Position numbers and translations under genes: made by a program | Assembly (NCBI RefSeq): GCF_018613155.1 | Contig: NZ_JAGGQU010000024.1 | Location: 16,380-80,379, forward strand | DNA from: Bacillus sp. ISL-55 | GTDB taxonomy: Bacteria > Bacillota > Bacilli > Bacillales > Cytobacillaceae | DNA: 64,000 nt | Direction of reading: 5' to 3' | Shown here: in pieces, positions 1 to 6,835 of the stretch | Position numbering within the stretch: position 1 is the first letter of the stretch | How the letters are laid out: each line of letters opens with the position of its first letter | Notes under the pieces: model-generated | The model's input: only the letters and a program-made list of their open reading frames with translations | Databases searched by the model: none | Told to the model about the DNA's origin: nothing

Positions 1-2
1 TG

Positions 3-1130
3 CCTTTTCTCTCATTGTACATCGAAACTTTTGGAGATTTTTCAGAAAGGTATGTTCAAAACTGGTCAGGCCTTACTTTCAGTATTACGTTCGTAACAGC
101 CTTCCTATTTTCACCTGTGATTGGAAGACTGGGTGACACATTCGGCCGCAAGAGAATCTTGATCTTTATGGGAATCGGGATGGGGTTAGCTGTCTTCCTG
201 CTTGGATTTGCAACTTCCGTGTGGGAGTTATTTTTACTGAGAATGTTCATGGGATTATTCTCTGGCTTCATTCCTGTATCACAGGCACTTATTTCAACGC
301 AAACTTCAAAGGAAGAAGCTGGCAAAGTATTAGGGACCCTACAGACAGGCAGTATCACTGGCTCCCTGCTCGGCCCAATGCTCGGTGGTGTTCTTGCTGA
401 CTCCTTGGGATATGCGACAACCTTCCAATCGACCTCGGCCTTCATCGTCCTTTCTGGTCTGCTCGTATTTTTTGTCATGGAGTACAGAGTCGATATCAAG
501 AAAGGAACAAAAACAAATTACAGCCGCAAAGAAGTTCTTCAGCATATTTTTAAAAATCCGATCATGGTCAATGTCCTGCTCATGTCGATGCTTGTGCAGA
601 TTGCTCATTTCAGCATCCAGCCTATCCTTTCACTGTATGTGGGAGAGCTGCATGGACCGGAAAACCTGGCATTCTTTTCTGGAATCGCCTTTTCTGCAGC
701 GGGGCTTGGCAATTTGTTAATGGCAAGGAAATGGGGCCAAATAGCCGACCGGATTGGCTATATTAAAATACTTGTCGTGCTCCTGTTTTTATCGGCAATC
801 ATCTATCTGCCAGGCGGTTTTGTCGATAACATCTGGCAGCTCGTCCTGATTCGGTTCCTGCTCGGAATCACGATTGGCGGCATTATCCCTGTCCGAGTTG
901 CCTATATCAGGCAGGAAGCACCTGTTGCCATGCAGGGAGAAGTACTCGGCTACAACACGAGCCTCCGCTTCTTCGGAAACATCATCGGGCCGGTGCTCGG
1001 CGGTTTCCTTGCGGGTTACTTTGGCTTCACCTCGGTATTCGTCCTGACAAGCGGACTCCTGCTGGTGAGCGGTATTGTCCTGTATGCCTCGATGCAGCGC
1101 AATCCCCAGTTCGTTAGAGATACTTTTTAA
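3..1130 (+). CDS. MFS drug/metabolite efflux transporter (5' end outside window)
   Basis: Major facilitator superfamily transporter of the plasma membrane, probably a proton-driven exporter; the substrate cannot be told. The reading frame is open from base 3 (PFLSLYIETFG, the usual first-helix sequence of Bacillus MFS exporters), so the real start lies upstream and about 10-20 residues are missing. The TTG at 15 is not a credible start because no ribosome site precedes it and it falls inside helix 1. MFS motif A (GRLGDTFGRKR) follows helix 2, and about 12 hydrophobic segments are visible in 375 residues with a second-half motif GQIADRIGYIK. A hairpin terminator follows 10 bp after the stop. 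Family assignment is firm; specificity is unknown. Confidence 0.9.
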   Translation, partial: PFLSLYIETFGDFSERYVQNWSGLTFSITFVTAFLFSPVIGRLGDTFGRKRILIFMGIGMGLAVFLLGFATSVWELFLLRMFMGLFSGFIPVSQALISTQTSKEEAGKVLGTLQTGSITGSLLGPMLGGVLADSLGYATTFQSTSAFIVLSGLLVFFVMEYRVDIKKGTKTNYSRKEVLQHIFKNPIMVNVLLMSMLVQIAHFSIQPILSLYVGELHGPENLAFFSGIAFSAAGLGNLLMARKWGQIADRIGYIKILVVLLFLSAIIYLPGGFVDNIWQLVLIRFLLGITIGGIIPVRVAYIRQEAPVAMQGEVLGYNTSLRFFGNIIGPVLGGFLAGYFGFTSVFVLTSGLLLVSGIVLYASMQRNPQFVRDTF

Positions 1131-1139
1131 GCATGCCAA

Positions 1140-1173
1140 CAAAGACTGAATCTTTATGGATTCAGTCTTTTTT
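1140..1173 (+). terminator. Intrinsic terminator after the MFS gene
   Basis: A 12-bp stem (AAAGACTGAATC pairing with GATTCAGTCTTT) around a short loop, followed by a run of T. Confidence 0.85.
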
Positions 1174-1322
1174 CATTTACTTTCGATATATAATCCTCCC
1201 TCTTCTCCTATCGTTTGCCTTCAGTTGGAAGAATTACTGTTTTTTAACCGCAGTCTGGGGAATCATTTACATTAGAGGATGAAAAAAATTCATTTTATAT
1301 GAAGAAAATCGGGTGATTTCAG

Positions 1323-2102
1323 TTGGAAGTACAAGCATTGCAGGAAGTCGAAAAACTGGCTTTAAAAAAGTACAAAATTTTTAAACAGAGCAGGACACGC
1401 TATCTGGCCAGGGCTGCCCTCGCTTCGATGTTCATCGGCTTTGGAGTTATCGTTGCATTCAAGACGGGAAATCCATTTTATGTGGAACACTCGCCCTTTG
1501 CCTATCCAATAGCTGCCATTACCTTCGGTGCCGCGATTATCCTGATTGCCTACGGCGGCGGTGATTTATTCACTGGCAATACTTTTTACTATACTTTTGC
1601 CGCGCTGAGGAAAAAAATGGCCTGGGTCCAGGTCGTCAGAATGTGGATTTACAGCTATATCGGCAATATCATTGGCGCAGCTGCGTTTGCTTTTTTAATT
1701 TACACAACCGGATTGTTTGATGATCATTCCGTAAACGGATTCTTGCTAAGTGTTGCTGAAAAAAAGACACTTGCACCAACTTCAGAACTTTTTTTCCGAG
1801 GGATTCTCTGTAACTGGCTCGTCTGCCTGGCGTTCTTCCTGCCGATGTCAATGAAGGGCGACGGCGCAAAAATGTTCGCAATGGTGTTTTTCGTCTATTG
1901 CTTCTTCATTTCGGGTTATGAGCACAGCATCGCCAATATGTGTACCTTTGCGATCAGCATGGTCCTTGACGACCCGCAATCTGTTACTTTTACAGGCGTG
2001 ATTCACAATCTGATACCCGTGACGATCGGCAACCTCATTGGCGGCGGAATCATGATGGGCTGGATGTATTACTATGCGAACAAACCATTTTTTGAGGAAT
2101 GA
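1323..2102 (+). CDS. Formate/nitrite transporter (FNT) family channel
   Basis: Pentameric inner-membrane channel family (FocA/NirC/YrhG) moving small monovalent anions such as formate, nitrite or hydrosulfide. Both FNT signatures are present: GGGDLFTGN after the second helix and CNWLVCLAFF later. The central-pore histidine sits in the stretch GYEHSIANM. Six hydrophobic helices fit 259 residues, the usual family length. The start is TTG at 1323, behind a modest GGGTGAT ribosome site; no ATG fits better. It stands alone between two terminators, so the substrate cannot be inferred from partners. A molybdoenzyme cluster 9 kb away could in principle use formate or nitrite, but there is no direct linkage. 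Confidence 0.9.
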   Translation: MEVQALQEVEKLALKKYKIFKQSRTRYLARAALASMFIGFGVIVAFKTGNPFYVEHSPFAYPIAAITFGAAIILIAYGGGDLFTGNTFYYTFAALRKKMAWVQVVRMWIYSYIGNIIGAAAFAFLIYTTGLFDDHSVNGFLLSVAEKKTLAPTSELFFRGILCNWLVCLAFFLPMSMKGDGAKMFAMVFFVYCFFISGYEHSIANMCTFAISMVLDDPQSVTFTGVIHNLIPVTIGNLIGGGIMMGWMYYYANKPFFEE

Positions 2103-2103
2103 T

Positions 2104-2137
2104 AAAAGGCTCAGTGTATACCTGAGCCTTCCCTTTT
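2104..2137 (+). terminator. Intrinsic terminator after the FNT gene
   Basis: Stem AAGGCTCAG / CTGAGCCTT followed by CCCTTTT. It overlaps the last codons of the converging gene on the minus strand. Confidence 0.7.
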
Positions 2138-2557
2138 GTATTTGATCGCTATTTGAGCCGTCAGCAGGGTGGATCCTATAAAAATAGCGGCAAGCAGTAT
2201 TTGATTCCTCAACAACTCTTGTGAATACACTGCTCTAGTCATTAAAAACCAAAACAGGCTGCTGATTCCAGCGGCCGCGAAGAACAACCCCCATATGAAC
2301 TCCTTGAACTTTCGGTAGCTACGGCTCCCCTGGAGATGCTTTATGTAAAAATAGAACAATATACATAGGACCAAAACTACCAAAGAATAACTGTATGGAA
2401 AATGTGCAGCCTCTTCCACCTTATCCACCACAGCGATATTCCCTAGAAATAGCAGTTGAAAGATAAGAAAATGCAAAACGACATATAAGAATAAAATCCA
2501 CTCTGATATGTATATAATAATCTTTCTGTAAATTATCGATCCCTCCTCCAAAGGCAT
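2111..2557 (-). CDS. Unknown four-helix membrane protein
   Basis: No family recognised. The 148-residue product has four strongly hydrophobic stretches separated by short charged loops (HLQGSRSYRKFKEF in the middle) and ends in a basic tail, so it is a small integral membrane protein. The start is uncertain: the ATG at 2557 has no ribosome site, whereas a strong GGAGGAGGG lies inside the reading frame at codons 4-6 and would direct initiation 7-8 bp further on, where only ATA/ATT codons exist. It converges on the FNT gene, sharing its terminator hairpin, and is transcribed alone. Coding status is likely from the clear helix pattern; function is unknown. Confidence 0.6.
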   Translation of the reverse strand: MPLEEGSIIYRKIIIYISEWILFLYVVLHFLIFQLLFLGNIAVVDKVEEAAHFPYSYSLVVLVLCILFYFYIKHLQGSRSYRKFKEFIWGLFFAAAGISSLFWFLMTRAVYSQELLRNQILLAAIFIGSTLLTAQIAIKYKREGSGIH

Positions 2558-2596
2558 GTATCTTTATATTTCTTTTTCAAGCATAATAATCCTTCA

Positions 2597-2634
2597 TAAA
2601 AAAACAGGATATAGAAATTTCTATACCCTGTTGA
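2597..2634 (-). terminator. Intrinsic terminator of the S-box ABC transporter operon
   Basis: On the minus strand, AACAGGGTATAGAAA pairs with TTTCTATATCCTGTT, with one mismatch (a G facing an A where the arms read GGGTATAG and CTATATCC), followed by a T run, 40 bp after the permease stop. Confidence 0.8.
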
Positions 2635-2673
2635 TCCTGCAGTGACATATTCATCACCGAATGCAACTGCCCT

Positions 2674-3678
2674 CTAATGTTTCTGCTTATAATAGGTAAT
2701 CCCGAGTGCAAAAGCCAGCACAGTTCCTTTCACAATGTCCATCGCGTAATAAGGGACAGACATCATCACAAGGCCATTTTGCAAAATGCCGATCAGCACT
2801 GCACCGACAAAGGTACCGAATGCATTTGGCTTGCCTGCCCCCAGGACGGAGAAACCGATGAAAGCTGCCGCTACCGAATCCATTAGATATGGTGAACCTG
2901 CATTGATTTCCGCCGTCATGACACGGGAAGCAAGAACGATTCCGCCAATTGCCGCGAATAAAGCAGACAGCAGGTAGGCGGCTGTTTTATAGCGGTTGAC
3001 CGGTATGCCTGAAAGCCTGGCCGCCTCTTTATTGCCGCCAATCACATACATATAGCGGCCGTGCTTTGTGTATGTCAGGAATATATGAACAATGATGACA
3101 GCCACGGCCATGATCAGGATGATCCATGGCACCTGCCCTATTTTAGCGAAAAACGGGCTGATACTTCCTGTTGAAAAGCTGCCATCAGGAAGAATCATAT
3201 TTTCCGAGACAGTCGCGCCATTCGTATAAGTCAGCGCCATTCCCTGGATGATGAACATCATGGCCAGTGTCATAAGCATGTCCGGAATCTTCAGCTTTAC
3301 GATCATCAAAGAATTGAGTGCACCGACAATCAGGGCAGCTGCGATTGCTGATAATACGGCAATCAGAGTGTTGTGCGAGAACCAGACGAACATCGAAATG
3401 ACGATGGCGTTGGACAGGGATGCGACAGAGCCGACAGATAAATCAAAGCCGTCAACTGTCAGCGAGATGGTGATGCCGATCGCGATGATGGTTACGATGG
3501 AAATCGAACGAAGGATATTAATGACATTATCACCGTTGATAAAAGAAGGATTCGCTGCCGCGAAGACGGCGACAAGGACAAAGATTGTCAAAATCGTCCC
3601 ATATTTATATAGAAACTGGAATAGTTCGAATGTTTTTTTCGGCGTCGGCTCTTGCTGTAATGGGAGTTTCGCTTCCAT
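2674..3678 (-). CDS. Ribose-type ABC transporter permease (BPD_transp_2 family)
   Basis: Membrane subunit of a carbohydrate-uptake (CUT2/RbsC-like) ABC importer. The chosen start at 3678 (MEAKLPLQQEP...) has GGAGGAA 8 bp upstream and almost abuts the ATPase stop at 3680; a longer open frame upstream would overlap the ATPase by 176 bp and is rejected. About eight to ten hydrophobic helices cover 334 residues, including the conserved stretch GFDLSVGSV and the GGNKEAARLSGI loop that contacts the ATPase in this family. It is the last gene of the operon binding protein - ATPase - permease. Only one permease is present, so a homodimer is expected. The substrate is probably a pentose-like compound (see the riboswitch). 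Confidence 0.92.
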   Translation of the reverse strand: MEAKLPLQQEPTPKKTFELFQFLYKYGTILTIFVLVAVFAAANPSFINGDNVINILRSISIVTIIAIGITISLTVDGFDLSVGSVASLSNAIVISMFVWFSHNTLIAVLSAIAAALIVGALNSLMIVKLKIPDMLMTLAMMFIIQGMALTYTNGATVSENMILPDGSFSTGSISPFFAKIGQVPWIILIMAVAVIIVHIFLTYTKHGRYMYVIGGNKEAARLSGIPVNRYKTAAYLLSALFAAIGGIVLASRVMTAEINAGSPYLMDSVAAAFIGFSVLGAGKPNAFGTFVGAVLIGILQNGLVMMSVPYYAMDIVKGTVLAFALGITYYKQKH

Positions 3679-3679
3679 C

Positions 3680-5176
3680 CTATCTTCCTCCTGTTGAATA
3701 AAATAAAAGTTCCTCTTCTGTTGTTGCGGCCGTTTCGAGCTCCTTGACAGGTTCACCGTCATAGAGCACATAAACCCTATTCGTGATGCCGACAATTTCG
3801 GACAGCTCAGAGGATGCATAAATGACGCCTTTCCCTTGTGCTGCGAGCTGGGCAATCAATTCAAAAATATCCCGCTTCGCACCTACATCCACACCCTTGG
3901 TTGGCTCATCAAAAATATACACGTCCGCATCGGCAATCAGCCATCTGCCAATCGCTACCTTCTGCTGGTTGCCGCCTGAAAGATTTTCAACTTTGGCATT
4001 TTCTGATGAAGTTTTGATACCGAGAGCCTTGATGTACTCCTGTGCGGTGTTCTTTTCTGCCCGTCTGTTGATAAAGCCTAGTAATCTGGTGAACTTTTTG
4101 AGGTTGACCGCCGTAAGATTGGAGGTGACGGACTCTGCGACAAGGACTCCTTCCTTGCGCCGCTCTTCAGGCACCAGGGCCAAACCGCTTTTTACAGCAG
4201 CATGAGGACTGGTCAGCTTTAGGTTTCTTCCTTTTAGCTTTACGGTTCCGCTTGTTGTTGGTGTCGCGCCGAACAGCGCTTTGCACAGCTCTGTCTTTCC
4301 CGCTCCGACCAGGCCGGCAATCCCGACAATCTCCCCTGCTTTTACATTGAGCGAAGCATTTTTCACTTTGATTCCATCCGTTAGGCCTTCGACTTCCAGA
4401 ATGGTTTGACCGAACGTGCTGACCCTTGCCGGAAATTGGTCTTCCAGCTTCCTGCCAAGCATGTACTCAATCACCTGGTGGGTGTCGACTTCAGGAATAC
4501 CTTTTTTTATTACCAACTCACCATTTCGCATGATCGTAATCTCATCACATAATTCAAAAATCTCCGGCATTCGGTGGGAGATGAAGATGATGCCAACATT
4601 CCTTTCAGCCAGTTCCCTCGTGATTCGGAACAGTTCAGATGTTTCTGTATGGCTGAGCGGAGCTGTTGGTTCATCGAGGATCAGGAATGAGCATTTACTT
4701 GAAATCGCTCGGGCAATCAGGACCAGCTGTTTCTCCGCAAGCGACAGCTCCCCGGCAAGCTTTTTTACAGGAATGTTAAGGTTCATCCCGGAAATAATCT
4801 CTCCTGCCTGTTTGAAAAGCTGTTTCCATTTCACCCAGTGTTTGTTTTCTGTGTCCTGCACGGTGTGATTAAGCATGATATTTTCAGCAACAGTCAGCGA
4901 CGGGATAATCGCTGTATCAACTTCCTGGTAGACCGTCTGGATTCCGAGTTTCTGGGCATGAGCCGGCGTCCTGATTTCGACTTTCTTGCCATCCAGCTGT
5001 ATTTCCCCTGTGTAGTGGTCATGGGCACCAGAGAGCACCTTCATTAAGGTCGATTTACCAGCGCCATTTGCGCCAATCAACGCATGGATTCTGCCAGTTT
5101 CCGTGCTGAAATCCACACCATTCAGCGCACGCACTCCCGGAAACTCAATGGTGATGTTTTTCATTTGAAGTTTCAT
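3680..5176 (-). CDS. Ribose-type ABC transporter ATP-binding protein (RbsA-like, two ABC domains)
   Basis: Energises the adjacent permease. Two fused ABC cassettes are visible in 498 residues, the normal RbsA/MglA length. The first has Walker A GANGAGKS (near residue 34), signature LSLAEKQ and Walker B LILDEPT. The second has GLVGAGKT in place of a canonical Walker A, signature LSGGNQQK and YIFDEPTKGVD. A degenerate second Walker A is normal in this family. Start ATG 5176 lies 8 bp behind GGGAGGTGG. The 200 bp between this gene and the binding-protein gene hold a 14-bp hairpin and a periodic repeat array, unusual inside an operon. Bases 3678-3680 join it tightly to the permease. Confidence 0.94.
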   Translation of the reverse strand: MKLQMKNITIEFPGVRALNGVDFSTETGRIHALIGANGAGKSTLMKVLSGAHDHYTGEIQLDGKKVEIRTPAHAQKLGIQTVYQEVDTAIIPSLTVAENIMLNHTVQDTENKHWVKWKQLFKQAGEIISGMNLNIPVKKLAGELSLAEKQLVLIARAISSKCSFLILDEPTAPLSHTETSELFRITRELAERNVGIIFISHRMPEIFELCDEITIMRNGELVIKKGIPEVDTHQVIEYMLGRKLEDQFPARVSTFGQTILEVEGLTDGIKVKNASLNVKAGEIVGIAGLVGAGKTELCKALFGATPTTSGTVKLKGRNLKLTSPHAAVKSGLALVPEERRKEGVLVAESVTSNLTAVNLKKFTRLLGFINRRAEKNTAQEYIKALGIKTSSENAKVENLSGGNQQKVAIGRWLIADADVYIFDEPTKGVDVGAKRDIFELIAQLAAQGKGVIYASSELSEIVGITNRVYVLYDGEPVKELETAATTEEELLFYSTGGR

Positions 5177-5203
5177 CCGGGTTCCACCTCCCTATCAATC
5201 TGG

Positions 5204-5242
5204 AAAGCAGACACTCTTTTTCGTTTTGAGAGTGTCTGCTTT
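5204..5242. other. Intercistronic perfect hairpin between binding protein and ATPase genes
   Basis: AAAGCAGACACTCT at 5204-5217 and its exact complement at 5229-5242, loop of 11. No T run follows on the minus strand, so it is more likely an mRNA-stability or processing element than a full terminator. Such hairpins behind the binding-protein gene commonly raise its expression over the membrane components; that role here is inferred. Confidence 0.6.
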
Positions 5243-5252
5243 GTTCGCTTAA

Positions 5253-5337
5253 CTGGAAAAAATCGAGTGAAATTTCCAATTCGCTATAAAATTGAAAAAG
5301 TCGCTATAAAAATATTTTTTTCGCTATAAAAACTTCC
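5253..5337 (+). repeat. 20-bp periodic array 1 (CGCTATAAAA type, 3 copies)
   Basis: Head CTGGAAAAAATC...AATTTCCA at 5253-5278, then CGCTATAAAA at 5282, 5302 and 5322, exactly 20 bp apart. It lies inside the minus-strand ABC operon but reads on the + strand. Same family as arrays at 12368, 42766, 42930 and 51973. Confidence 0.85.
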
Positions 5338-5375
5338 ATACCATCAATCCACTACCATATTCACTGCTTCTTTTC

Positions 5376-6473
5376 TTACTTTTTATAGTGATCCTTCAAC
5401 CTTTCCATCCAATCTTCCAAAAATGCGTCTGATTTGCCCCAGCCTTCGATGATTTCAGCTAAATTGACCATGTTCACCGGATTTTTTGACTGCTGCAGCT
5501 GTTCCTGTGAAATCAGTGAGGCTTCAAGGTCATATGTTGCTGGTGTTTCTTCGCCAGCCAGCTTTTTCGCCAGCAATCTCATATTCACTTCTCCGATCAG
5601 CTTTGGATCAACGGCGGCAGTGTATTTCCATGGGCTATTTTCTCCCTGGATTTCCTGAAGGTCGGCATTGGATACATCGATTCCGTAAATCTTGATTTCA
5701 TCTCGGCCAGCTTCTTTGATCGCACGAGCCGCGCCAATCGCAAAAGCATCCCATGTCGCGAAAATCGCATCAATTTCTCCTTTTGGATGCTTGTTCAGCA
5801 TAGCGGACACTGCATTTTGTGTCTGAACGCTTGTATCGGCTGCAGCCACTCCGAATCTTTCAACCTCTTTAATTCCCGGGTTCGCCTTCAGTGTTTCCTG
5901 GTAAACTTTATTTCTTCTGACCATTGGCGGGAAGCCATCGACCCATAGGTAGACAATATTCGCTTCACCATTTTGGTCTTTCACAAGCTGGTCCAGCGCC
6001 TGTGTTGCAAGTGCTTCATCATCCTGGGATGTAAGTGTGACTCCTTCTACTTGAGCCAGATCCGGATTTGAATCGAAGGTAACAACGCTCTTACCTTTTT
6101 CAACTAATTTCTTAACATCATCTACAGTTGCTGCGTCATCGCCATGGGAAATGATGAATCCATCATAGTCCTGCTGGAGGCCCTGGTTGATTGCGTCATG
6201 GAATTTGGCTGTATCCCCATTCGCTGTAAAAACGTCTACTTTAAAGCCTAGTGCTTCACCTTCAGCCTTTGCTCCGGCTAAAAATTGTGCCGTATGGTCA
6301 TCTCCGCCAATTTTGCGGATCACTTTGATTTTAACTTCCTCGCCTTTGGCAAATCGCTCCGGCACTCCTTCTACCGGACCGCTGGCCGTCTTCGTCTCTC
6401 CGCCTCCGCAGCCAGTAAGCAGCAAAGCAGAAGCTACTGCACCTAAAAATACTTTTTTAATTCCATCTTTCAT
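5376..6473 (-). CDS. Sugar ABC transporter substrate-binding lipoprotein
   Basis: Extracellular receptor for the adjacent importer (periplasmic binding protein class I, RbsB/LsrB-like). The start at 6473 (MKDGIKKVFLG) follows the ribosome site AAAGGGGGAGA; an upstream frame extension would run through the riboswitch terminator and is rejected. A lipoprotein signal ends in LLLTGC, so the cysteine near residue 22 should be lipid-anchored. The mature 340-residue domain carries the family's patterns (KFHDAINQGLQQDYDGFIISHGD; AIFATWDAFAIGAARAIKEAG). Not clearly a ribose binder by eye; the SAM riboswitch in its leader points to a methionine-cycle sugar such as methylthioribose, which is an inference from regulation. 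Confidence 0.92.
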   Translation of the reverse strand: MKDGIKKVFLGAVASALLLTGCGGGETKTASGPVEGVPERFAKGEEVKIKVIRKIGGDDHTAQFLAGAKAEGEALGFKVDVFTANGDTAKFHDAINQGLQQDYDGFIISHGDDAATVDDVKKLVEKGKSVVTFDSNPDLAQVEGVTLTSQDDEALATQALDQLVKDQNGEANIVYLWVDGFPPMVRRNKVYQETLKANPGIKEVERFGVAAADTSVQTQNAVSAMLNKHPKGEIDAIFATWDAFAIGAARAIKEAGRDEIKIYGIDVSNADLQEIQGENSPWKYTAAVDPKLIGEVNMRLLAKKLAGEETPATYDLEASLISQEQLQQSKNPVNMVNLAEIIEGWGKSDAFLEDWMERLKDHYKK

Positions 6474-6513
6474 CTGATTCTCCCCCTTTGATTGATCTGC
6501 ATTACTAAACCAA

Positions 6514-6546
6514 ATAAAAAAACCTCTCCAGAAAAGAGAGGTTTCA
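6514..6546 (-). terminator. SAM riboswitch expression-platform terminator
   Basis: Minus strand AAACCTCTC / GAGAGGTT stem followed by seven T, 40 bp before the lipoprotein start and downstream of the S-box aptamer. Confidence 0.9.
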
Positions 6547-6574
6547 AACGCAGTAGAATACAAAGGTCGGATTC

Positions 6575-6686
6575 CTCTCTTATCTTTCAAAACAAATAAA
6601 TGTTTTGCAGGATTTAGCACCAATTCCGGTTGGAACGGTTGCTGGGCGTCACAGGGCCAGTCCCTCTGCCACTCTTGATAAGAGAA
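6575..6686 (-). promoter_or_regulatory. SAM-I (S-box) riboswitch
   Basis: Read on the minus strand it has the diagnostic S-box core: closing helix CTCTTATC (6677-6684) with GATAAGAG (6577-6584), then AGAGTGGCAGAGGGACTGGC, CCCTGTGACGCCCAGCAACC, and GGTGCTAAATCCTGCAAAAC. The 3' closing strand is followed by an intrinsic terminator, so high S-adenosylmethionine should stop transcription of the ABC operon. Order, spacing and conserved bases all match the class, so I am very sure of the identity. Confidence 0.97.
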
Positions 6687-6796
6687 TTTCTTTATTAAGT
6701 TAATGTTGCAAATCGATAAATCCCACTTTAAACTCCTATACTCATATTGTCAATATTATTATGAAAATTTAATTATATTCTTTTTTCCGTTTCAAA

Positions 6797-6833
6797 CAAA
6801 AAGGAAAATCCCAAATCGGAATCTTCCTTTTTC
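6797..6833 (-). terminator. Intrinsic terminator after the dynamin-like gene
   Basis: AAAAAGGAA / TTCCTTTTT arms 17 bp apart directly downstream of the minus-strand stop at 6836. Confidence 0.7.
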
Positions 6834-6835
6834 GA

